From positions 1,860,001 through 1,924,000 of the forward strand of contig OZ017751.1 in NCBI GenBank assembly GCA_963969365.1: a DNA stretch of 64,000 bases, written 5' to 3'. The notes beneath the pieces were generated by a model. That model was not told the DNA's origin, made no database searches, and was given only the letters and a program-made list of their open reading frames with translations. This stretch comes from Asterochloris sp. CNOR1 (taxonomy: Eukaryota > Chlorophyta > Trebouxiophyceae > Trebouxiales > Trebouxiaceae). The translations under genes and the position numbers were made by a program. Below are positions 42,901 to 55,500 of this stretch, piece by piece. Each line of letters begins with the position of its first letter. Position 1 is the first letter of the stretch.

Positions 42901-44645
42901 GAGTGTTGCCATAAGGCTTGTCCCCATAGCCATGCCCTGCCATGCTGCAAGCGCCAAGCTCTCCTGCCATGCCATGCTGTATACACTGCTGTGTGAGCTT
43001 CTGCTCTTGAACCTCTGAAGGGCGGCCTGCTCTGCTCACACCTCTCTTCACTGCAGGCATGTCCTCTGGGAACCTGAGCTCGGCACGCCCAAGTGCTCTG
43101 CAAGGGGCCTGCGATTCAGTGCGCTCTGCATCAATGCCTCAGGATCTCAGCGGCCTGGGGAGTCGCAGCCTGCGCCACAACTCCAGCCGTGCCAGCAGTG
43201 CGGGTCTGTCCAGCGCAGGTGGGCTGACAGCAGAGGCCCCCCGGCGCTCACCTGTCTTTGGCTGCAGGCCAGCATTGAGTCCCCAGGGCATAGCTGTGTG
43301 GGCAGCTTGCTGTTGCAGCCCAACAATGTCAATGTGCAGGATGCTTGCACGCCATGAACCCTCAGCTCATGCTGCCACTTAATCTGTTGCAGAGCTACTG
43401 ACTTGTGGGTCAGTGACTCTTGGGCCCCTTTGTCACGTGTTCACAGTTTGCCTCATTGGCCCTGCCCTTGCCACAGGTTCTGAGGGTGATGCTGAGCAGG
43501 CAAGGCAGGCTCAAGCCTTGAGCCCCAGCCAGGGCGCCAGCCGGCACCCAAGCCGCTTCAGCAGCAAGGGCAGCCAGCTTGGGGGAGCCCTGCTGGAGCA
43601 GCATGACAGTGAGGCATGGCAGGACGAGCTGGAGGTGACGCAGTCGCAGGGCAGCAGCAGCAGTGACGACCTACCCCCGACTGCTGCGGCGCATGGGGAC
43701 ACCGGCAGATGTGCCTTCCCAGGCTGCCACAGGTGCCCATAGGTGTCACGCCAGGGCGCCCCTCACAGACATACTGCTAGTCCTGAAAAGCTTGGCTTCT
43801 GTGTACTGTTTGATGGATAATTCCTTGGCAGTGGATGTGCTTGCACGTCTGCACCTTCAAGCAACCTTTGCAGCGCAAAATGCCTCAATCATTGTGCCCG
43901 CACCTTACAGCAAGCAGGCAGTGTTCTGGCCTCTTTGCCTGTGGTCTTCATGGTAGGACAGAGCAATCATCCTCAGTGCTTACTGTTCCATGGCCCTGCA
44001 GGCGCTTTGCGCGCATTCGCCTGCTGGACTTCAAGCGCGCGCTGCAGCGGCATTACTGTGCCATGTGCCAGAACGTGTACTGCCACTGGCACACGCGCAT
44101 CTCACCTCATGGCGCCTATGGCAGCTGCGGCGTGGACAGCAAGTGTGTCTGCTTCAAGTGCTTCAAGCTGCTCTCCTCAGATGCACAGGTGCGCACAAGG
44201 GGTTGGCATGTACTGATTGCCCAGCACGGCAGCTGTTGCAGTGTCAAAGGCATTCAAAACAGGGCCGACATGCTGCAATAAGCTGCTCTCACGTGACTTT
44301 GTGAAGCGACTTGGCGCCGCCGTCCCTGCGTCAGACCCGCAACCTGCGACGAGGGTTGCTCTATTGCTGCAGGCTCAGATGGAGAAGACTAATAAGCTCA
44401 AGCACAAGGACCTGAGCAAAACGCCTTTGGGAAGCAATGATGGTAGCAGCTCGCAGCTTCTGGCTGGCAGCAGCAGGCGGCAGTCAGGGTCACCTCATGC
44501 TCCTGGGCATCAGCTGGCACGGCAGCCAAGCCTTGCCCAGCAACGTTGGGTGCGCTCGGTCCATGCTGCCAAGGCTGTGGCAAAATTCAAGGCTGCTGGC
44601 GAAGAGCGCAGGCGTAGCAGGGAGTCCCAAGATTTGATGCCCTAG
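39947..44645 (+). CDS. STIM-like membrane protein: signal peptide, EF-hand, SAM, FN3-like, one membrane segment, FYVE-like finger
   Basis: Exons 39947-40113, 40337-40493, 40735-40821, 40933-41013, 41143-41289, 41428-41631, 41783-41971 and 42126-42251 join in phase. Residues 1-21 are a signal peptide (ALLLTGGLLLLSCC). A complete EF-hand loop at 43-54 reads DADSDHQIEEDE. A hidden-EF-like segment follows (ENFSAQDLQQAM), then a SAM domain at about 138-207 (HVAEWVKHGLGLPQYVQAF ... HRQQILRGIRRIILG). This order and wording match the luminal calcium sensor of animal STIM. An FN3-like part (ALTWKAPEILGHP; YRYRLTAWNAHSWSP) precedes a membrane segment at about 362-379. The cytosolic side is Ser-rich (exons about 43058-43218, 43477-43730), then has a FYVE-like finger (about 44003-44188: CAFPGC, RHYCAMCQNVYCHWH, CVCFKC) and a basic tail (44373-44645). 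Exons between 42.25 and 43.06 kb are uncertain, and 40735-40821 could be a cassette exon. ER location and calcium sensing are inferred. Confidence 0.72.
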
Positions 44646-45009
44646 ATCTGATCGTTTGCCACCCCTCCCCCTCCCTTTTGCAGTTCAGCCCATCCCCTGT
44701 CTTTTGATACGCTAAACATGATCAGCGTTCTATGCCTTGTGCTGCACTCAATGCCTTATGCTGCACCTGAGCAGCATGTGGCTGCAACAGTTGCAGACTG
44801 AACAGCATATCTATCTTCAAAAAGGACTGAGCCAAATGCAACGAAACAGAGAAGAAGGGGTGGCCAAGGACTTGGGTATCAGTCCTCTGGCGTAGAAGCT
44901 CAGAATGCATCATGACATGCATTGCAAACCTGCCCTTCAACAGCATTAGGTATGCTGTTGTAACAGACAGGTGGTGGTCTTTTTTCCAGCGATCTTTCTG
45001 AGCATGGTG
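44646..45009. terminator. Convergent 3' ends of the STIM-like and UMP kinase genes
   Basis: The gap of 364 bases has TGTAA on the plus strand at 44959-44963, a plausible polyadenylation signal for the STIM-like gene. It lies only about 47 bases from the stop codon of the opposite gene, so the two 3' UTRs probably overlap. I found no clear matching signal on the minus strand. Confidence 0.4.
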
Positions 45010-46436
<1,427 letters not shown>

Positions 46437-46561
46437 GTGTTTTCGTGTTTTCGGGTGATGTGAGCATCTGTATCTTCTTGTTCTAATTGATTGATTTATT
46501 CTGGCTTCAGGGTCTGTAGGGTTCTGCATATTCGCAGTGCGCTGCGACAAGGCCAGCAAGC
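46437..46561. promoter_or_regulatory. 125-base head-to-head gap, UMP kinase and SF3B1 genes
   Basis: The proposed start codons of pyrH (46436, minus) and SF3B1 (46562, plus) are this close. The stretch around 46440-46500 is noticeably AT-richer than its surroundings (TTTTCGTGTTTTCGG, TAATTGATTGATTTATTC), as a core promoter often is. If the pyrH start is further downstream, the gap grows. Confidence 0.45.
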
Positions 46562-49500
46562 ATGGCAGACCAGGATGGGGACCAGGCCAACGGTGTGTCT
46601 CTCAACAAGCCCCTGGACACAGACCTATACGGTGCTGGGGATCGCTATGCAGGCTTTGACACCTCCATTGGTGTGGGGGACCAGGATCAGGAGACCACGG
46701 ACCACGAGAGGGCAGTGGCCAAGTAAGGCTGATGTGTACGGCTCTACACTGTGCATGACAGCATGCAAGGACAACACCGCCTGCTCCCTCACAGTGCATG
46801 CAGCCTACTGTTCATGCTGCAGCTGCTAGCCATGATGCCCCGCGGAGCAGCCCATCACAGGCCATGCATATGCCTGGTGCCTGTACTTATGCCTGCAGTG
46901 CAGACTGCCAGCATAGTGGATCCTCACTATGCTTACCCCGCTGCTTGCAGCAAGATGGCGTCCTACACAGCTCCCCAGTCGGTCATGCAGACCATCCCAG
47001 ACGACGATGGCGACCAGGTTAGTGCAACGTCTGCTGCCCTGCACAGTTGCAGCTGAGGGACAAAGCAGGCATCAGCCGCAGCACAACTGTGAACATCCTG
47101 GCCTGCCTCTTGATGTTTCAGCAGGACTAGCACAGGGCAGCACTGCTTTTCGTGTTTGCAGTTCCAAGCCTGCCACCTGCGCAATTCTAGGGCCGGCAGC
47201 GCTGCCTCAATTGCTAGCAGGAGGCATGCTGTCAAGCGCTCCCGTGATCACAGCCCATGCTGCCAGCCTGAGTGCACTCCCTGCACCTTCAAGCCAGCTT
47301 GTTTGCCTGTCGGGGAGCACCCTCCCGGTGTGCAGTCCGGCAGCAGTTGTCGTGCACCTGCAGGCTGGCAGTTTTGGACGGGCGGCGCGCATTGTGGACC
47401 GGGAGGATGATTATCGCAAGCGCCGCCTCAACCGGGTGATCTCGCCCCCCAGGAATGACGCCTTTGCCATGGGGGACAAGACCCCAGACTCCCGCAGCCA
47501 GACTTATGCTGATGTCATGCGGGAGGCTCAGCTGGCCAGGGAGCGTGACAACACGCTGCAGAACATCGCGGTGCAGCAGAAACAGCAGGCAGAGGAGTTT
47601 GCTGCGGTGGACAAGCTGGGCCCCACCAAGGCGCAGCAGGGCATGCTGTCCCAGTCAGCCGCTCCCCAGCAGCAGCCGCAGCAGCAGGAGCAGCTGCTGC
47701 CGGCAGCGGCTGGGCAGAAGCGGCGCAACCGCTGGGACCAGGCTGTGGAGAATGAGAAGTGAGGCAGGGCGTTCGTTTGGAGCTGCCTGACTGGCTGGGC
47801 ATGTGTCAGTGAGGAACAGCACCATGCTGCCGCGGTATGTTGCAGCTGACCTGCTGCTTGTGTCGGCGTGAAGTGTGGCCATGAAACTGAGCAGGCTGGC
47901 AGCTGGTTGTGTTCGCATCTGTGCTACCTTGCTGCGCAAGGCTGGGCCTGAGCTTGAGGTGGCAGGACTCGCATCTGTGTGCTGCCTGTGGTGACAAGTG
48001 AAGCTGTGCGCCTGAGTGGGCTGGGGCTGCCTCGCTAAGGCACTGCAGGTGTCATTGCAAAGTGCTTTCACTGGTGTAGTCATTCTTCACAGCATTTGTT
48101 GCCAGGCAGGAGTGCTTGCAGCTGCTGCCCGGCAAACTGAACGGACTTGGCGCACCGGCCCCGCCAAGTGATGCCACTCTCTTTCGCTGCTGCAGCAAAA
48201 AGCCAAAGACCGCGTCGGAGTGGGACGTCGAGGCGACACCCTCAGTGCAGCGGTGGGACGCCACCCCTGGGTTGGGTGCCACCCCTGCAGCAGGAGGCAG
48301 CCGCTGGGAGGCCACCCCCACCCCAGGGAGGCCTTTAGAGGGAGCCACGCCTCGCCGGAACAGATGGGACGAGACCCCCACCCCAAGCCACCAGGTTTGA
48401 GCCTCAGTTTCCACCTTCGTGTTACATGATGCATGGCAGCTTTTGTGATGTACACAAGCTGCAATTCGTCATGCCTGCATACGTCTCAAGAGCATGCCAC
48501 TCATCTTGGTGGCGTTGGGCTTTGAGGATGTAAGCTCTCACCTACGATGACTGCAACCCCTCAGTGCTGCATTGCAGGTCTCCTGCTCATGTGCCCCCCT
48601 TGCATGCAGGCTGATGGTGGGGCCACACCTTTTGGCGAGACGCCTGGTCAGCTGGGTGGCGCCACCCCCAAGAAGGGGCGCAGCCGCTGGGACATGACAC
48701 CAGCAGGGGCACCCTCGGCCACACCAGCCATGGGGGTGGGAGCCACCCCCATGTGGGGTGCCACACCTGGTGCCACACCCCTGGTCACCCCTAGCGGCAT
48801 GGCCGGAATGGAGACACCCACCCCAGGCCAGCTCCCCAAGGTACTCTACTTCAGGGCGTTCCTCAGGCTCTCATTGGCCACTCTGTATGGCGATGTGCAC
48901 GGTGTATGCTGTGTGGTGGATCTAGCTTCGGGCACAGGCCGCCACACAGGACATTGGTTGCAGCCACAGTGCATGTCAAATTGGATGTTACCCTTCCACT
49001 CCCTTTGTCCTTCCTGGCGTGTGCTGGGTATGGAAGTGTGGCTTAGGTTGGCTGTGTAATTTGCCTGATGGCTGACATTAGGTGGCTAGGTGTTGACAAC
49101 CGGGCATGTATCAAGAGGGCCAAAGCCTGGCTCAGGGCAGCTGTGCCCTTCTTCAGGTGGCCATGTCAGCAGAACAGTTCCAGGAGATGCGCTGGATGCG
49201 GGAGATTGAGGAGCGGAACAAGGAGCTCACAGATGAGGAGCTGGACTCCATGCTGCCAGGCGCAGACGGTGAGTCCTAATTCCTGTCAGGAAAGAGTCTT
49301 CTCCAATCCTTAGTAACGTGCTCTGTTGGTGTGAGGAACTCACAGTGAGGGTTGTCGCCTGACTTCCCAGCGGCCTGGTCTTCATGCTGCACGGTATGTG
49401 CTTAAGTCCGGTCCACTGGTCTGCCTGTTGTGTACTGTTTCACCTAGTGCTTATCCCAAACAGGGTATCACGACCCACTGCTGCCTGGGGAGACGATGAG

Positions 49501-52500
49501 TGCCCCCTGCCAGTGTACAGACATGCATGGTGCTCTGACGGTGCTCCAGTGTGCAAGGGGCAGACAGTGGGCGCCCATCAGTGGCCGTCAGCTTGCTTGC
49601 TGTGCTGCAGACCCTGTCTCAGGGCATTTCAGTCTTCTGAGTGTTGTAGTACCTCCATTGCATCTGGTGCCTCAGCTCCAGTCTTCCTGCTGACTGGCTT
49701 CATTGTGCCCGCACAACTTGTTGCTTAAATCCTCTGGCTGATGCCACAGCAGCATTATGCCACCCCAATTTTGCTAACTCCTAGCCTGTCTATCGCCTGC
49801 AGAGGGCTACAAGATCCTGAACCCTCCAAATGGGTATGCTCCCATCCGGACGCCAGCGCGCAAGCTGCTGGCAACGCCCACGCCCTACGGAATGACGCCT
49901 GGCTACCAGATTCCTGAGGAGAACCGGGAGCAGCAGTTTGATGTGCCACAGGAGCTGCCAGGCCTGCCAGACCTCAAGCCTGAGGACCATCAGTACTTTG
50001 GGGCCCTGCTGAAGGTCTGTCAGTTTGCATCCTCTGCCTGCCCTGTCATGCTGGCTGCAGTGCCCTGCTGGCTGTGACCTAAAGGCAAATGCTGGAAGCA
50101 CAGCCTACGGGGTGCCAAAGGCGCTGGCTGCGTGTGTTTCACAGCTGGCGCCAGGGTCACAGTAGACCCATTTGTGCCCTTCAGGGTTCAGTCTGTGCCC
50201 GCTGCATGCTGGTGCATTCAGGTGGCTTCTCTCAAGCTAGTTCCCTCAGCTCAGTGTGCCTTTACGTACCTTTTGGCCACCTCTTGCACCACAGGCATTC
50301 ATCTCCTGGACTGTGCCCTCTCTGAATTGTAGGCTGTCTGACTGTGCACTGTTGTGAGGGCATCTGCCCTCCAACACGCAAAAGGACCCATCATGTTTGC
50401 CTTGCTCCCCCTGCTGGGGGGCTCGAGCTGTGATGCTCATTACCAGCCAAGCATCCTGCTGGCTAGGTGGCTTTCACCTTGTCCCCGCAGAGTGCTGAAG
50501 CCCATCAAGGCATAATCTCTGGGAATGCTGCAGAGGCTCCCTCTGACTGCTGACTAATGTGTATACTGTGTATGTCCAGGATGTGGAGGACCAGGAATTG
50601 AGTGCTGCGGAGGCCAAGGAGCGCAAGATCATGAAGCTGCTGCTCAAGGTCAAGAACGGGACGCCTCCCCAACGCAAGTCTGCGTTGCGCCAGCTGACCG
50701 ACAAAGCACGCGATTTTGGGGCAGAGGCCTTGTTCAACCAGATCCTGCCCCTGCTGATGTCCCCCACCCTGGAGGATCAGGAGAGGTGAGGCCATGGGGC
50801 ACTCTTTGCCTAGGTGGCCTCAGTTGTCAGCAATGAAGCTGCTGATCAGCCCTTTGACAATCACTGATGCTAATCCTGCCCTTGCTCATGGCGTACATGC
50901 TGGAGAATGGGTGAGGTGCACCCTGGTTGGTCAGCAATAGTATCCTGCACCAATCCAGTTCGCAGGCTGTGCAGCATGAGCTGTCAAGGCCAGGCCCCTT
51001 TCTTTGCACAGATAAGCATCCTGGGGCAGAAACTGAACTCCTGCATGCCTGCACAGAGGCAGCTGCTGCCTGCTGTCCCTCAGAGCCTGCCTAGTCTACT
51101 CGCTGCCTTGCTTGTGGGAGCCATGCTGCCAGGAAACATATGATGTTCCAAAGGTCCCCACCTTCGGCGTGCATGCAACAACTGGGTCATGCTATTGTCC
51201 GGCAAAGCTGCTGCACAGCTCAACGCTGTGGCTCCCGCCTGCCAGCATCTGCGGGTGCAGGTCATTGCAAGCCGCTGAGTTGCTGCTGTCGCTGCCTGCA
51301 GGCATCTGCTGGTGAAGGTCATTGACAGGATCCTTTACAAGCTGGACGAGATGGTGCGCCCCTTCGTACACAAGATCCTGGTTGTCATTGAGCCCCTGCT
51401 CATTGACGAGGACTACTATGCCAGGTGAGCTGGGCTGCTGGGACTTTTGGCATGTGGTATCTGCTGCATGAGGCTGGCAGCCTGAGTAGCACTCCCTACC
51501 ACCTCTAGCCCTGCCTCTTTGGCTGGCACAGAGTGGCCCTTGCACAGAAGGGCAAAGGCCTGCCTGCTTGAGGTGGAAGGACGAGCCCTTGGCGGCTAGG
51601 TTGTGTCTCTCAGACAGGCGCACGACAAGCTGAATGCAGCTGCATATGGTACAAGTGCAAGCTCCTGACATGACGAGCTGGGAGGGTCTGCTTGTCTCAC
51701 CCATGCAGAGTTGAGCACCCGAGCTGCGCTCACTTGGTGCCAGATGAGGCCATGCCACTGCCCTTCCCAGCATCTGCACCGCGCCAACCTGCCTGCCTGC
51801 AGGGTGGAGGGCCGCGAGATCATTGCAAACCTGAGCAAGGCGGCCGGCCTGGCCACCATGATTGCAGCCATGCGCCCTGACATTGACAACATTGACGAGT
51901 ACGTCCGCAACACGACAGCCCGCGCCTTCAGTGTGGTGGCCTCCGCACTGGGCATTCCTGCCCTGCTGCCCTTCCTGAAGGCTGTCTGCATGAGCAAGAA
52001 ATCCTGGCAGGCGCGCCACACCGGCATCAAGATCGTTCAGCAGATTGCCATCCTGTTGGGGTGCGCTGTGCTGCCCCACCTGAAGGTGAGTGGCCCAGAG
52101 TCTGCATGCTTGCTGCTTCACCATCATTGTACCATGGGTCAGCCTGCAGTCTGCGAAGGCAGCCCTGGAAGCGGGCGCATTTTTCAAGTGTTCCAACTAG
52201 GTGCAGATTTGCACTGCACTGCAATACCTGCACGTCATGGGCTCACTCCCTCCTTTCACAGTTCGCCCTTGCCGCATATGAACTCAGCCCTGGAATTCAG
52301 ATCCATGCTGTGCTGCAGTCTCTGGTTGATATCATCCGCCATGGATTGACAGACGAGAACCAAAAGGTCAAGACCATCACAGCCCTGTCCATCGCAGCGT
52401 TGGCTGAGGCTGCGTCACCCTATGGCATTGAGTCCTTTGATGACGTGCTAGAGCCTCTATGGAAGGGCATCAGGCTGCTGCGGTGGGTGCCTGGCTGCCT

Positions 52501-55500
52501 GTATTTGAAAGTGAGGATGTGCTGGCACCTGTTTGCAATGTCGTCACGCTGCTGTGTTGGGTCTTGGCTGCCAAAACTTCTGACCAGGCTCATGCTGGAG
52601 CCGCCTTCGCAGGGGCAAGAGGCTGGCGCAAGGGTTCCTGGCCGCCTGTGTACCATTGCTGTCTGCCACACAACTGTGCATGGCTCCTTGCTGTAGAGCA
52701 TGCATGCTGGTGGACACTTTGGATGCTGCAGATGACATTCTGGTCGGCTGCTTCCAGCTAGTGCATGCCTGCTGCTGCCATCTGCAGTGACCACGTCTGC
52801 ACTGCCAGTCATGCCTGTCTGAGCTGTGGCATAGCCGGCATGAACCCCTGGGTATAAGGCTAATGCACTGGCAGCCTTCCTGAAGGCTGCCCCCTTAAAG
52901 CTGAAAAAGACTCTGTGCAGCACTTAGCTCCCCTGCTGCAGGGGCAAGGTGCTGGCAGCCTTCCTGAAGGCTATTGGGTTCATCATCCCCCTGATGGATG
53001 CCATGTACGCCAACTACTATACGCGGGAGGTGATGGTCATCCTGGTACGTGAGTTCCAGACCCCGGACGAGGAAATGAAGAAGATTGTGCTCAAGGTGAG
53101 ACACCTGCTCACTTCTGTGAGTGCTTTGTCCTGGGCAGGTCAGCCTGTGTAAGCTGGCTGGCCCTGGGCATTGCCGGCCCGCTACAGGCTGGAGGCGCCT
53201 TGCTACATGCAGCCTGCAGCTGGCCATCTCTGGGAGTGCATGCACCATGCCGGCCGGCCTGTGTTTGTGGCTGTTGCAGTATGCCCAGGCATGCCTGCAT
53301 TGTGCTGGCCTTCCACCTTCCAGTGGTATATGGCGCCTAGGCTGCCTGTGTTTCAGCCTCCTGCTCTTTCTCATTGTGAAGGATCGTCCTGCTCCACGGG
53401 CGTGCTGTGGAAAGTATTGTACACACAGAGGCTGCCTATACTCTGGGTGCTGTGCTGGCTCTTTGATTCTGCACCGGTATTGACTGCTCATGCCTCCCTG
53501 TCTCATGCCTTTATACCTGCCAGCACCACTGGGGCTGAGAGGTGCTCAGGCAGCCTGAGGCGCTGCTGGCTGCCGCTCACAGGTGGTGAAGCAGTGCGTG
53601 GGCACTGACGGCGTGCAGCCTGACTACATTCGCGCTGAAATCCTGCCCGAGTTCTTTCGCAACTTCTGGGTGCGCCGCATGGCCCTGGACCGCCGGAACT
53701 ACAAGGCTCTGGTGGAGACTACCACTGAGCTGGCGCAAAAGGTGTGCTGAGCTGCCCATGCACAGACAGAAGCTCAATGTCTGGGTGTCTCTAAAGGGCG
53801 CCACTAAGCTGGCCAGCGTGGCTGGCTGAGCCCAAGTCTGAGCCTGCCCCTGACCTTGGTGCTGAGCCTGCCACCTGGGCACTCTTCTGTGAGTGGAGTT
53901 GGGCATGCATCACAGGACGAGCTGCTGCACCTATGGCAGACATGTGCATTGAGGTGTAGCTGAGGGCCTGGGTGCACACCAACATGCGGACAGCATGCCA
54001 GCTGCCTGTGCAACGACAGGAAAGATGCCCCACCCCCAACAGCTCAAGCACATCTTCCTTCCACTGGATGGCTGTGCAGATGATCTGGTCTCTGTGGTGC
54101 CTGGTACTGAGTAGCTGAGCCTCCCTTGCTGCAGGTAGGCTGTGCAGAGATTGTGGCCCGCGTGGTGGAGGACCTGAAGGATGAGAGCGAGCCCTACCGG
54201 CGCATGGTCATGGAAACTACCGAGAAGGTCATCCGCGACCTGGGCACAGCTGAGATCGATGCGCGTCTGGAGGAGCTGCTTATCGATGGCATCCTCTACG
54301 CATTTCAGGAGCAGGTGAGCAGCTTGGACGCTGCTTGCCTGCATACAGCAAGGCATAGAAGGCTGAGGCGGGCAGGGGCATGTGCAGCGGCGATGCACCA
54401 CCCTCACCTGGTTGCAGGGGTGCCTTTCAATGCCTCTGCAGAGCCCTTGCATCGAAGAGCTGCAAGGCTTGGCTTGTCGTCTTTGATGTCAGCTTGGGCT
54501 TGCAGGCAGGGCACAGCTTTGATGCGCTTGTATGAGGGGATCCAGATTCCACAACATCTGCTGCCCTTCTTCATTGCGGTTCCCACCAGGCTGCTAGACC
54601 TGACCAAGACACTGTCGTTGTGCAGGCCTCTGATGACGCCAATGTCATGCTAAATGGCTTCGGCACGGTGGTCAACTCCCTGAAGCACCGTGCCAAGCCT
54701 TACCTCCCCCAGATCTGTGGAACCATCAAGTGGCGCCTGAACAACAAGAATGCCAAGATCAGGCAGCAGGCTGCAGATCTGATTGCCCGCATTGCTGTCG
54801 TCATGAAGGTGCACAAGTTTGAGGTGCTGTGGGTGCTGACCTGCTCTGCTTGCATCTGTCAGCGTCAGGTTTGCTTCATCTGCTCATGGGGCAGGCCTTG
54901 TGCATGGGGAGTTACTGCCTTCTTTTGTGAGGTCAAGACACATATGCACCATGCATTGCCTTGCTGCACATTGGTTTGCCTTAAGCCTCTTTGCGGCACA
55001 TGCCATCATGCAGGAGGCTCTGATCGTCTCTGGGGACCCTGAACAGTGCTCTGCCCCACTGAGCTGCAAGCACCACCCCGAAGTGCTGAGAATCACCTTC
55101 TGGCGCTGGGTTGCCCTGTTGAGGTCCGTAAACTGGCAGCCTGCGGCTCATGCACCGAGCTGTGCCCTGCAGGCCTGTGACGAGGAGAAGCTGCTCGGCC
55201 ACCTGGGTGTGGTGCTGTATGAGTACCTGGGAGAGGAATACCCTGAGGTGCTGGGCTCCATCCTGGGGGCCCTGAAGGCCATTGTCAACGTGATCGGCAT
55301 GACCAAGATGACGCCGCCAATCAAGGACCTGCTCCCCCGGCTGACGCCCATCCTGAAGAACAGGCACGAGAAGGTGAGGAAGCACACACCAGAGGGCCTG
55401 TGCTAGAAGCATCTTCGGTCATGCATAGACCCCTGAGGAGCTGCTTGAAAAACTTCACTGTGCCTGGCTTTGTTGTGCCTTAGTGCCTGTGGCGTGCTGC

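Noticed and set aside
42095-43060. 321-residue minus-strand open frame inside the STIM-like gene
   Set aside because: No family resemblance, antisense to the membrane-segment exon, and composition typical of a shadow frame.
50000-52196. 334-residue minus-strand frame over SF3B1
   Set aside because: Antisense to highly conserved SF3B1 exons; no independent evidence.
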